From positions 2,594,108 to 2,658,107 of the forward strand of contig BCKK01000001.1 of NCBI GenBank assembly GCA_001600615.1: DNA of 64,000 nucleotides, read 5' to 3'. Every line of letters starts with the position of its first letter. Within the stretch, counting starts at the first letter, position 1. Below, piece after piece: positions 1 to 10,468 of the stretch. This DNA comes from Dioszegia crocea. Lineage: Eukaryota > Basidiomycota > Tremellomycetes > Tremellales > Bulleribasidiaceae. The notes under the pieces were generated by a model that saw nothing but the letters and a program-made list of their open reading frames with translations, was not told the DNA's origin and made no database searches. The translations under genes were made by a program, and so were the position numbers.

Positions 1-612
1 AAAGTCCCGAAGGGGCAAGTCTATGCATGACGTAATCAGGGAGGGGGGGGTTCGAGACTTGAGTCAGGCACGGGGGGGGGTTCGAGACCTTCCTTGGCCG
101 AGGGCACTGGGAAGGCAAGCCGAGTTGGCCGAGCATACTACGGCCGAGCGAAGTCGATCGACCTTCAGATCTGAGGAATGTGGATGCGGATTGCCGAAAG
201 GGGAAGATCTTACTAGTAAGATGTGACTAACTACCCTTATCTGAGACGTGCTTGCTTACTAATAGCGGGTTTAATAATAGATAGCCGTGATTCATAGGCG
301 GAGATCGGAGACCGAGGCCCGGCGCATCTTGATCTTCCCCTTCACCGCAGCTAGTAGAAAGACCCACCTTTACCCCTGCTGGTCATGCATTGATCAGCCG
401 TTCCTCCCGGTTGCGCACATATATCGTCATCCTTCAGTTTATACCCTTCCTTTGAATATACCCTCGGCCATCCTTCCTTTGCTTGTCAATCAAAACATCA
501 GGCCGGACCGAAATCACGAAGCAGTCTCTTGTCCATAAAAGTACCCGCAGACTCGTTCTGTAACCGACTATCCCTCCACGTACCCTCAGACTCCCCTTCT
601 TCTCGCTACATC
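1..612. other. Upstream region of the SNG1-like gene
   Basis: No gene is supported here. Two long G-runs, each followed by TTCGAGAC, form a short direct repeat at about 41-58 and 72-88. The short open frames lack convincing composition or splice context. The right part is pyrimidine-rich and probably holds the promoter and 5' leader of the gene that starts at 613. Confidence 0.6.
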
Positions 613-2297
613 ATGTCCAGCTCTCACACTTCCCCTCCATCCGTACCCCCTACACAGACCCACAACCACAACGGTGTCCTAGTCTCTGAGCTCGCCGAGA
701 AGGATAGAGCCTCCTCACAATTCCCAGAGGCGTCCAAAGCGGACAACACCCAACCAGGCGCTGAAGCTATCGCTCCTACGGTCAACGGCAGCAACAACAG
801 CCAGCATGATTCCTCCACCACCATCACCACACCCCCTCCCGCCGGCCGTCCCAAACTCGATAAATACGCCTACGGATTCTTTGATCCCCAAATGGCGCCA
901 TTTCGGAAGATCGTTTTCAAAATCATCGGCGGGGGAGCTATGGTGACCATCATTGTCATGTGGCTTGCTCTGCCCATGTACTGGGGTAGTCTGTGGTTGT
1001 CAAATGTGTACACCAACAACCTGACGGTGCGGGTAGTCGACTATGACGGAGGAGCAATAGGGACGGGCGTAGTACAGGGGTTAATGGAGCGCACGGCGCA
1101 GCTAGGATACTTCACCAATCCAGCGTCACAATGGCCCTCTGCGCAGGGCCTGATCGACTCTCTGTTGGAGGAAGAGTCATGGGCCGTCATCACGATAAAT
1201 TCAGGTGCGACGGCGGCTCTGCTCACTGCGAGGCAGAACGGGCTGGCGGCGTATAACGGGAGTCAGGCGGTTACGGTGTACTACGCTCAAGCGAGGAATG
1301 AGCTTGCCGTCAACAGCTATCTGTCGCCACTTATCCAACAGGCGCTTGGGGAGATCACTGGGAGACTGAGCGCTCAATCGGCTGCGCAGTAGTAAGTTTT
1401 GCCTTGCCAATCACGGGGATGAGAAGCTAATCCCGTTTTCAGCCTCAGTGTCAATAGTGGCAATGCAACAGCCATCAACCTCCTTGCCCGAGCTCCCCAG
1501 ACTATCTCCAACTGCATCTTCTACACGCTCGATAACCTCCGGCCGTACAACCAGCCAGTTGCCAATGCCATCACTCTCGTCGGATTGATCTACATGCTCA
1601 TTTTCTCATTCATCATCGCCATGATGGGTATGGGAGCGAGAGATCTCATGTAAGTCTTGCTCGTCATGATCAATCTTCGATGCTGACATTTCAGCGCACC
1701 CTACTTGACCACCAAGGCATACATTACCTACCGTCTCGCTGTCCCCTTACTCCTCTACATGCCCATTGCCCTGCTCTTCGCCATGGTCAACTTGCCATTC
1801 AAAATCCACTTTGACGCGCACTACACGTACGCCGGCGGTTTCTTCCTTTGGGCGTTCTCGACCTACCTCGGCATGTGCGCCCTAGGCTTCGCTGTTGAAT
1901 TCGCATTGACTGTCATTGGACCGAAATTTATCGGTTTCTTCCTCGTCTGCTGGATTATCGTCAATGTTTCGTATGTCCACTCCTTCCCTTACTATAATAT
2001 AACGCTGACCCTTCCAGGATAGTAGCCCTCCCCCACGAGCTACAACCATGGATATTCCGATATGGTCCCGGTATGCCATTCTACAACCTGAATCGCACAG
2101 TTCGCACAATCATCTTCAATACCAAGAATGATATTGCACAGAACCTCGGCATCCTCCTGGCGTGGACCGTCCTCAGTCTCATCACCGTGTCACTGGCAAC
2201 GTGGTTACAGAGACGGAAGGCGGTGAACCTACATCGGATGGCAAAGGGGGAAGAGGAGAGATTGAGCGTGGGCAAGGAGAGGTCCGAATCTCACTAG
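613..2297 (+). CDS. SNG1/DUF3533 family membrane protein
   Basis: Four exons: 613-1391, 1443-1649, 1695-1970 and 2018-2297, giving 513 residues. I chose the ATG at 613 because the upstream in-frame residues begin without an ATG. A Ser/Thr/Pro-rich cytosolic N-terminus of about 95 residues precedes a first membrane helix (near IIGGGAMVTIIVMWLALPMY). Next comes a large extracytosolic domain with RVVDYDGGAIGTGV, and then five or so C-terminal helices ending in a charged tail. This layout matches the fungal SNG1 (nitrosoguanidine resistance) / DUF3533 family, plasma-membrane proteins loosely related to ABC-2/MmpL-type permease domains. In yeast SNG1 is linked to drug resistance and lipid asymmetry; the substrate here is unknown. 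It converges on the DEAD-box gene. Confidence 0.85.
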
Positions 2298-2762
2298 GTA
2301 GAGGAAGGGTGCCGTTGTGCAGGATCGAGGATAGATGGGAGCGTATTCGCTTGAGCATTGGAATGATTATCTACGAGCCTATAATCCATGTGTACAGTCT
2401 GCGGACTAATGTATAATTAGTAGATGACGAGGTCTGCTTCATACGTTCGCATGTGCGTTATGTCTCAGAGATTCTCAGTCTCCCGCTCGACCTCCCTGAC
2501 TACCTCCTCGCGCATGCGGCGGACGTCCTTCTTACCGTCCACAGTGATGGCGTCGGCAGCAAGGAGATGCTGGAGAAGCTTGTGTGGAGAGCAGGGAGGG
2601 TTTGATCGCATCTTCGGACGATCAAGAACTATAAAAGATACAAATGTCTATGTTTGCAATTAATGTCAAAGCTGAACAGGGTAATGTAGGGTATAACCAA
2701 AAGATGCTGGGTATCAATCATGAAAGGTCGTGACTGCGAGAGATGTGAGAAGGAGTTGGCCA
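2298..2762. other. Convergent 3' intergenic region
   Basis: This lies between the stop codons of two convergent genes and should hold both 3' UTRs. AT-rich stretches near 2400-2420 and 2630-2660 could serve polyadenylation. No gene is supported. Confidence 0.6.
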
Positions 2763-5369
2763 TCACAATTCGCCACCGCCTCCTCCGAATCCACCACGCC
2801 TCTCACCTCCTCCAAAGCCTCCACGCCTCTCACCTCCCCCAAACCCTCCACGTCGTTCACCTCCGCCGAACCCGCCGCGCCGTTCACCTCCACCTCCGCC
2901 GAACCCACCCCTGCGCTCGCCGCCATCTCTGTTACCGCCGAATCCACCACCTCGACCTCCGCTGAAGCCACCTTCACGAGCGCCACCAAATCCACCACCG
3001 CCACCGCCAAATCCGCCCCTGCCACCTCCCTCTCGTGGAGCGAATCCGCCCCCGCCTTCTCGATCACCGCCACCCCGAGAGAATCCACCGCCGCCAAAGC
3101 CGCCTCCGCCCCCTTCGCTGCGTCCCTGATAACCGCCACCACCGCCGAACCCACCACCGCCGCCTTCTCTTCCGCCGAAACCGCCACCTCGACCTCCTCC
3201 GCGGCCACCACCAAAGCCTCCACCCCGCCCGCCCCTGCCACCAAAGCCACCACGGCCACCACCGCCTCCGCGATCAGTCAAGCCCATCTTCGCCAGCATG
3301 TTGGGACTGACATATGGCCTGTCGAGCAGACCACCAGCGTTGACCGCCCAGTCCTTGATCTCCTCCACCAACCTCCCTGCACCCACATTCAGCTGCTCTT
3401 TCCGCCCTGCATAGTAACCAAGTAGAGAAGTAAAGACTTCGTTGACTGCCTCGGGGTCGAGAGTGGGCAAGAAATCCTTGATGGTTTTATCGATAGTCTC
3501 CATCGTCGCTTTGTACTCATCCGAAGCGACTTCGCCAAGTGCAGAGTTGAGGGATTCGGGTGTGTTGTCGGTAATGGGGACAGATCGCATACCGTTCAAG
3601 AACCCAGTTTCGAACGGCAGGAGGACCAGATCACCTCGCCCGCCGGATTTCCCAGCTCGACCCGTTCGGCCCACTCGGTGGATGTACTGCTCGGGAGTAG
3701 TGGGAACACCGACCTGAATGACGCGGGTGACTCCGGGATAGTCGACGCCTCGAGCGGAAACATCGGAAGTGACTAGGACGGAGGGTTTCGTATCACGCCT
3801 GAATCGTTCCGAGGCGCGGCTCCGCCTTTCCTGGGAGAGCTGACTGTGGATCTCGCGCACTTCCGCCGAACGAGGAAGGAGTTGCTTGAGCTCGCGGAGG
3901 ATGGTAGCCATGAGCATGGTCATTTTGGTGGTGGCAAGGAAAAGGATGATTTTACTATCGGGTTTTGTGAGTTGGTCATGTGCGATGAGTCGGATGACAT
4001 GGGCGAGTTGTTGATCGGCAGGGACAGTGGAGTAGAATTGGGGAATGTGGAGGTGGACATTCGACTCGTTTTTGGGTACGCAGTCGATCATGAGGTGGTT
4101 GGGTTTAAGGGATGCGCGGGCGATTTGCGCAATAGCAGGGGAGACCGTAGCGGAGAAGAGGAATGTTTGGCGGGATTTAGGAAGGTGGGAGATGATATCT
4201 CCGAGCTCCTTCTTGAACCCCATCTCCAGCAGCGTATCCGCCTCATCCAGAATCAACATATCCGCCTTCTCCACCGCCTCACGGACGATTGGCTCGGTAA
4301 GCATATCGTTCATCCGACCCGGAGTGGCAACAACGATGTCTTTACGTCCTCGCCGCCAGTTCCCGAGTTGTCCTCGCCTAGACTCGCCGCCGACGAGGAG
4401 ATGGACGTTCATGTCCTTGTTCCAGGTACAGACTTTGAGCGCCTCGTTTGCGATCTGGGTGGCAAGTTCTCGAGTTGGGGAGATGATGAGTGCACCGACT
4501 TGCGAACGGGCGATGTCCCGGTAGACCTGACCCTGCTCAGATTTGGAAAGGGGCTCGCCATCGGGACCAGGTGCCGAGCTCAGAAGGTCCAATTTGGAAA
4601 TCCGAGCATCGATTGCTGGAATTAGGAAGGCCTGTCAGGTCAGCCACATAATTGATATGAGTAGACATCTAAACGCACCAGTGTCTTTCCGGTACCCGTC
4701 TTAGCCTTGACTAGCAAGTCCGACCGCCCTGCACCCTTCTCCGCCTGCTCTGCGTCCTCTCCCCGCGCCTCCACCTCTTCCCGTGCCTGCCCCTTCAACT
4801 TGCTCGCCGTCAACCCGGGCATCAGAGCCAGGACTCGCTTCTGCACTTCGGACATCGACTCCAACTTGAAAGGCCGGACGGTGAGGGCTTTCAGGGTGTC
4901 ATAGTTGATCCTGCCCTTCAGAGTGGCGAACGACACGCCGGCAGGCTTATCGCCTGCTAGCTCGTTCTCCCCGCTGGCATGCTCTGAACTGGAAGGGGTG
5001 GATGGAGGGTTGGATCGGCTTGATTGTGGTGATGATGAGAATTCTGAAGCTGCCGATGAGGCTTCAGATGCCTGGGCCGACACGGGCTCCAGACCAAAGA
5101 ACTCGTCCGCCTCTACTTCGGGTTCGACCTCTTTGACAGCTGTGGCAGCATATCCACGGCCAGACGAAAGGAATCGCAGGGCTAGATATCAGCCTGATTT
5201 CTTGAATGACGCCGTGAAAATTCTCACCTGAGGGACGAGCGAGAACATTTTGCCTTGGAAGAATGGCTGATCGGGCCAACGGTCGGGAAGTGAGGACATT
5301 CCTCGTTGCGACAGTCCTTGCCGCCGCTGCTAACAGAGACGACCTTGTGAATGCTAGTCTGGGTAGCAT
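2763..5369 (-). CDS. MSS116: Mitochondrial DEAD-box RNA helicase (Mss116/CYT-19 type) with RGG/FGG tail
   Basis: Exons (minus strand): 5369-5228, 5181-4679 and 4631-2763, giving 837 residues. The N-terminus is Arg/Ser/Ala-rich with no acidic residue in its first 45 or so (starts MLPRLAFTRSSLLAAAARTV), a classic mitochondrial presequence. The helicase core shows motif I (TGTGKT, about residue 210, split by intron 2), PTRELA (about 267), TPGR, DEAD (about 345), SAT, RGVDYPGV and HRVGRTGRAG. From about residue 655 the protein is almost pure Gly/Arg/Phe. Mss116-type proteins are ATP-dependent RNA chaperones for mitochondrial intron splicing and translation. That role is inferred from the core plus the presequence. 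The gene is divergent from RSM22, another mitochondrial RNA factor. The symbol is by family, not by proven orthology. Confidence 0.88.
2766..2925 (-). repeat. Minisatellite coding for RRGGFGG-type repeats
   Basis: The last part of the DEAD-box gene is built of imperfect tandem units of about 27-33 bp. Each encodes a block of the type ERRGGFGGG, and at least five copies occur at the very C-terminus. Such G-rich coding minisatellites are prone to length change. The repeat is in frame throughout, so copy-number change would lengthen or shorten the RGG/FGG tail without a frameshift. Confidence 0.7.
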
Positions 5370-5586
5370 CTTATGTGTGTATAGTGATGGTAGATGGCTC
5401 ATCTATACATGGCATCGATGCCTTGCCAGCGAAAAATTCCGATGCGCGGACATCTCCGCTGGACTCACGTGACTTCAGGCACGGATTATGTAATACGCCT
5501 CCACCTCGCTTTGTCGGAATTTCAAAACGTTAACCGGTCGTTCATACTTCACACTCCTCAGTAGGCTTTGTCACCTACCACCCACC
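5370..5586. promoter_or_regulatory. Bidirectional promoter of helicase and RSM22 fusion
   Basis: Only 217 bp separate the start codons of two divergent genes whose products both appear to act in mitochondrial RNA or ribosome biology. The interval is too short for two independent long promoters, so shared control is likely. I recognise no specific factor site. Confidence 0.55.
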
Positions 5587-8500
5587 ATGCTCCTCCCACG
5601 ACCAGCCAGGATCATTAGGCAATGTCCACAGCTCCTGCGTTCAGTAGCTGCGCAGCCGTTCATCGCTTCTCGAGCTGTCCGCAGAGCTCACTCTCAAGAG
5701 GTGGACCGATCGTACGAGCCTTACATGAACGACATGTCCATGGGCTCCTCTCGCCAGCGGCCTATACATGCGTCGGTTCAGAACGAAGAGGTACTGCTGT
5801 CGGAGGATACATCTTATGAGCTCGGTGTCGCTTCGTCCTCTTCATTTCCTGGTGCTGCCCAGGGAGCAGAATACGACGACGAATCCGGTGGTCGTGATGA
5901 AAGGAGGGCACCAGCGACTGTTCTGGGTACGAAGAGGCTGGGGCTTGTGATACTCCCCGAGCTTCTATCCAATGCTATACAGCAAGAGATCAACTGTAGG
6001 TTGAGCTTGAATAACAAGCACGGATGAAGCTGAGACCCAGCGTCCGACCCACACGAAATCCGCCGCTCTTTCCTTCAGCTCAACCCTACTACTCGTACAC
6101 CCATCAGAGGCAAGGAAGGCGAGAGATTCCGTGCTACCTCTGCTGCAGCTCTAGCGAAAGCTGCAGCTTTTCTACCGGGAGAGTACGCTGCCGTGCGCAA
6201 CATCTACACCGAGATGCGTCGACGACTGGGCGAGGATTGGCTACCAGAGGGATCGATATTGGAAGTCACGGGCAGTGTTGGAGCTGGACTATGGGCAATG
6301 GCGGACGCGCATGATCTCCTCGAGCCGGTGACTATTGGAGATGGAAGGAGTCATGGAAGGAAATATCAGTTTTCTCACGCGAGTCGGAGCGGTCTGGAGC
6401 TGGCTGAACGTTTGGGTCAAAGTGAGTCACAGTGGCGTTTAGCAATCTCAGGGTTTCCCCAGCACCCCCAGCACGGGTCTAGATATGATGTCCGACCTTC
6501 TCCTGATCATCTCAGGTATGCCGACAGGAGCTCTTGATGTGACTTACCAGCGTCAACCCAGCCACTCTGCAGAGACCGTAAGTTCCGAAACCCTTACAAT
6601 CGACCACTCATACTTACATGCAGACCCCCGCTCTTGTCATTTCCACCTTCCACCTTTCCACCATCCCCTCCACCTCCGCCCAACATACGCACCTGCGGCA
6701 ACTGCTCGCTCATGACTCACCCTATCTCATCATCATCGACCGCAATACCGCATCGGGCTGGGAAGCGATGTCCTCCGCACGCGATTTCGTTCTCGCCCAA
6801 TCTACGCCCGAAATTCCCCTTCATATCGTCGCTCCCTGTCCTCACGAATCTACATGCCCGATGCTTGGCAGTCGGGAAAGCTGCTCATTCAGCCAACGCC
6901 TGCAAAGACCAAGTTTCGTACGGAAGACGAAGCACGCCAAGAAGGGCGAGGAAGATATGGGATATTCATACCTCGTCATTGCTCGAGGGACGAGACCGAC
7001 CGCAGCAAGCGGGTCAGGTCAGCCTATGAGTGGCCTGGAGGGCGGTGTGGCTCGAGAACAGGCGAGGAAAGAGAAGGAGAAGACACAGGGGCGAGTCGTT
7101 TTGCACGAAGTGGAGGGTGGAGGATTTGAGATGGTCTCGCTTGTCGAACAAGTCGAAGGCGAAGATGGTGTTCTCTCCCCTCCATCAACCAATAAGGACG
7201 AGTTCGAGCCTTCGTCAGGGGAGGATGGGACAGGAGCACCAGCATCGATGTCCGAGCAGGGCGAACCCTCGAATACATCAGCGGACGACGAGATCAACAT
7301 CGATGCGTTGAGAAGAGAAGCGTACGAATGGCCCAGGCTGGTCGTACCGCCCATCAAGCGCAGTGGGCACGTCATTGTGGATGTCTGCAGCTCTTCCGGT
7401 ATGTTCTTTCCCCCATATCACGGATCAAGACGAATCATCCTGCCGGATTACATGCTGAGACCCACAGGCCAATTACAACGCATGACATTTACAAAGTCTC
7501 ACTCCAAGCAGGCATATCACGATGCGCGTAAATCATCATGGGGCGACCTCTTCCCGCACAGTCCGAAGGGCAAGCAGATTGTTCGAGATCGCGGAATTCG
7601 CCGTCTTTCTCCGATGACGGCGGACCTTGCAACTCCTGAATTCGAGCGCGACGACGATACTGCGGGATGGCCAACCGCGGAGCTTGCTCAGGATGGTGAG
7701 GACTTTGTTGGCGAGGCAAGTCTGGGCGAGACCTCGGCGTCTGGGGCGAACACGATGTCTTGGGAGTTTGGGTCTGAGGGATCAAAGCGGGGAGCAAAGA
7801 GGGACAAAACTCCGACTGGACGGGCATCCAGGAAGAGGTCGATACATACTTCTGCTGTCAGCAGGAGTGTCCACCCAGATCCCGAACCTGCCACATCCAC
7901 GCCCGGTAAGCCAATTCGCTTTTCGTCTGCGCATCCTGCTGATCTGCCAGCCGCTCCTCCACGCGCCAAAGTCACGATTAATGAACTCTACCGCTTACGA
8001 TCCTCCTCCACCCCAATCACCTGTCTGACGGCATACGATTACCCCACCGCCCTCCTATCTCAGAACGCCGCCGTCGATATGGTTCTCATCGGTGACTCAC
8101 TTGCCCAAGTGGCTCTCGGCCACATTTCCACAACCAGCATCACACTGGATGAGATGATCCACCATGCTGCTGCCGTCACACGCGGTGCGAAAACCCCCTT
8201 CGTCTTTGCCGATTTGCCCTTCGGGAGTTTCGAAGAGTCGGTAGAGCACGGTGTCCGAAGTGTCGTCCGGATGGTGAAGAAGACTGGGATTGACGGCGTG
8301 AAGATTGAAGGCGGGCGTGAAATCATACCCCTCGTTCGGAAATTGACCGAAATGGGAATCGCGGTGATGCCGCACATCGGTCTTCAACCTCAGAGAGCCA
8401 CGAGCTTGTCTGGATATCTCGTCCAGGGCCGATCGGCAGAGGGCGCCTTAGAACTGTACGAGACTGCCAGGCTCCTCAAGGCCGCTGGAGCATTTGCATT

Positions 8501-8834
8501 CTTGCTTGAAGCAATCCCACACACTCTTGCTCGACACATTACGGAATCATTGGAAATCCTTACGATTGGGATTGGGGCCGGGCCGGGCACAGATGGGCAG
8601 GTGTTGGTCATTACCGATGTGCTGGGGACGTATGCGGGTCCAGGAGCGTGGAAGGCCAAGTTTGTCAGGCATTTCGGGGACGCAGGGGCGGTTAGTAGAG
8701 GTGCGGTGGAGAGTTTCGTAAAGGAAGTGAAGGGTGGAGGGTTCCCGGAGGTCGGGAAGGAGACTTATGCGATGAAGAAGGAGGAGTGGGCGAAGTTCTT
8801 GAAACTGAGCAAGACGGGGGAGGAAGGGGTGTAG
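5587..8834 (+). CDS. RSM22/ECM31: Rsm22 mitoribosome assembly factor fused to ketopantoate hydroxymethyltransferase (PanB/Ecm31)
   Basis: Exons: 5587-5995, 6041-6421, 6483-6577, 6624-7398, 7468-7905 and 7951-8834, giving 993 residues. Exon 3 borders are the least certain. Residues 1 to about 640 are Rsm22/METTL17-like: presequence, [14 protein letters not shown], a SAM-type loop ([10 protein letters not shown]), a Cys motif CPHESTCP followed by [11 protein letters not shown] and RKTKH (the known Fe-S ligand region), [15 protein letters not shown], and [12 protein letters not shown] Lys/Arg linker with [10 protein letters not shown] (about 675-685) looks like a second presequence. Residues from about 705 are Pan[45 protein letters not shown] and [14 protein letters not shown], so metal ligands and the catalytic Glu are present. 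PanB makes ketopantoate for pantothenate. No stop, and no out-of-frame splice, separates the halves. S. pombe has an analogous Rsm22-Cox11 tandem protein. An internal promoter for PanB cannot be excluded. Confidence 0.85.
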
Positions 8835-9172
8835 TGAAAACACGGCCTAGCAGGTTGTACCTTCATTTTTTTGCACACATACATCTCTCGGCACATGCTC
8901 ATAATGCATGCACCGTGTGCGGCCGATACGCGTCAATACTCCAGGATATGCATATTCTTCATCACCGAGAGATGAGATGTCGCCCTGGCGCCCGAGAGCT
9001 ACATCTGATGTCAGATCAGCCATAGCCCATTGAATGATGCCGAATCCCAGTTGCCAAAGGCGCAAAGACCAGACTTCGTGCGATAAGCCAGTCACGGCTC
9101 ACTCACTGATTGCAGATACGCAACACTCAACTTGCGAACCCGAGCCGCCCAGAGCACCACGCTGGCGCTCAT
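8835..9172. other. Convergent 3' intergenic region
   Basis: It separates the stop of the RSM22 fusion gene from the stop of the first F-box-like gene. It should contain both 3' UTRs; nothing else is recognised. Confidence 0.6.
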
Positions 9173-10468
9173 TCATCGCCAACCCCTCAGGATATCCTCA
9201 TCTAGGATTTCCTCGGCCTTGCCCTTGACCGCCTTCAGCCATTCCCGCATCCCCATCACCTCCAGTCCCTGATACTCCGTGCTCACTCCAGCCCTTCTAA
9301 GTCTCACTCTCAATCCCTTCTCGAACCTTTCCTGCATTTCCTCCTCTGCCGCTTGTGGCATCCCCACTTGGTCTCCCTCGAGCATCCCAAAGTTCACAAA
9401 AGTGACACTGCCAACTCTTGCCTTCCTCTCCTCCGATCCCAGCGTTCGCATCACCACCATTCTCTGACTCAGAGACGTGGTGAGTGCATGCAAGTAACCC
9501 GGCGCATAGTCTGGATGATAGTCCATCGTCATCGCCATACTTCCGTGTGGCTTTGGGTCTATCGGAGGGAAGCGGATGCCCGGACGAGGAGTTTGAAGGA
9601 TGAATGTGATGTTCACCGACAGGGCTTGCAGCACGTTGATGTCGAAACAAGCGCTGTCGAGTGCCCGGATCAGGCAATCGAGGATGAAGGGTAGACCGTG
9701 ATTCATGCTGAGCATATCGCTGTCGCCAGGCATAGCGCCAAGAGTGATGACGACAATGATCTCTTCGAGAGTGTCGAAGTGTGATAAGGAGAGGTCGGCA
9801 ATGGGGGATGAGTCCTGATGAAAACCGGCACCGTGAAGGACCAGACGTCGAGGTCGCAGCGCTTCCCAAAGACTGCCAGCTGTAGTATCAGGCACCCAAT
9901 GACCAGAGGGACGGCTGTAGGGTGATAGACGCCGGTGAGAGCTGGTGTCTAGTCGCAGCCGGAGCTGGCTACAGGGTGTGGGGGTGGGGAAGATGATAGT
10001 GGGCGGCGGGATTGAGGGAATGGGGGAAGTGGCGACCGGTTCGGTATCGTGTAGTAAGGCTTCGAACATGCCTGGGAGATTGCTGGCAGGTGATTCTACA
10101 GAATTTTCGGTCGTGGAGATTTGTGTTGGACGTGGGGGATAGATGTCCACCGTCCTGGTCAACGCCAAGAAGCTACGCTTGAGCGTCGACGTTGATGATG
10201 AAACATCTTTTCTCCCGTCCGTCTCTTGTTCTTCTAAAACCCCATCCAGCAGTTCAGAAGATAGGTAAGTATCGAGTAGAAGGTTGCTATTGGGTGTGAC
10301 GACAGCGTTGGTGTAGAGCCGGGCAACAGTGATGCGGCAGAGTAGCTTCGATACGCGGAGGAGGGTGGATAGCGTGTGGGTGTCCGTGCTGTGCACGTAT
10401 GAGAGTATATGCTCGAGGACTTCGCCAGGCACCTCGTAGCTGGGCTTGACAGCTGCTAGGTCCGACAT
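9173..10468 (-). CDS. F-box-like protein, tandem paralogue 1
   Basis: Single exon, 431 residues from the ATG at 10468. The frame stays open to 10534 but has no ATG there. Residues of about 10-55 (VPGEVLEHILSYV ... LLRVSKLLCRITVARLYTNAVV) fit an F-box: a Pro-rich entry, a Leu/Ile-rich helix set, and the downstream Leu-Tyr that is typical of fungal F-box proteins. The remainder is a conserved but uncharacterised domain shared with the next two genes, ending in a block like VTFVNFGMLEGDQVGMP. F-box proteins link substrates to SCF ubiquitin ligases through Skp1. The substrate here is unknown, and Skp1 binding is inferred only. Three copies of a palindromic element lie upstream. Confidence 0.7.
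   Translation of the reverse strand: MSDLAAVKPSYEVPGEVLEHILSYVHSTDTHTLSTLLRVSKLLCRITVARLYTNAVVTPNSNLLLDTYLSSELLDGVLEEQETDGRKDVSSSTSTLKRSFLALTRTVDIYPPRPTQISTTENSVESPASNLPGMFEALLHDTEPVATSPIPSIPPPTIIFPTPTPCSQLRLRLDTSSHRRLSPYSRPSGHWVPDTTAGSLWEALRPRRLVLHGAGFHQDSSPIADLSLSHFDTLEEIIVVITLGAMPGDSDMLSMNHGLPFILDCLIRALDSACFDINVLQALSVNITFILQTPRPGIRFPPIDPKPHGSMAMTMDYHPDYAPGYLHALTTSLSQRMVVMRTLGSEERKARVGSVTFVNFGMLEGDQVGMPQAAEEEMQERFEKGLRVRLRRAGVSTEYQGLEVMGMREWLKAVKGKAEEILDEDILRGWR

Noticed and set aside
2730..3425. Plus-strand frame rich in Thr, Ser, Pro and Ala opposite the helicase tail
   Set aside because: It is the mirror of the Gly/Arg-rich repeat tail on the minus strand; composition alone explains the open frame.
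3846..4625. 259-codon plus-strand frame opposite the helicase core
   Set aside because: It is antisense to conserved helicase motifs and has no family features.
6516..6550. Possible 35-nt intron in RSM22 (GTATGC to ACCAG)
   Set aside because: Removing it shifts the frame relative to the confirmed downstream exon and brings in a stop upstream; keeping it gives the expected Rsm22 sequence.
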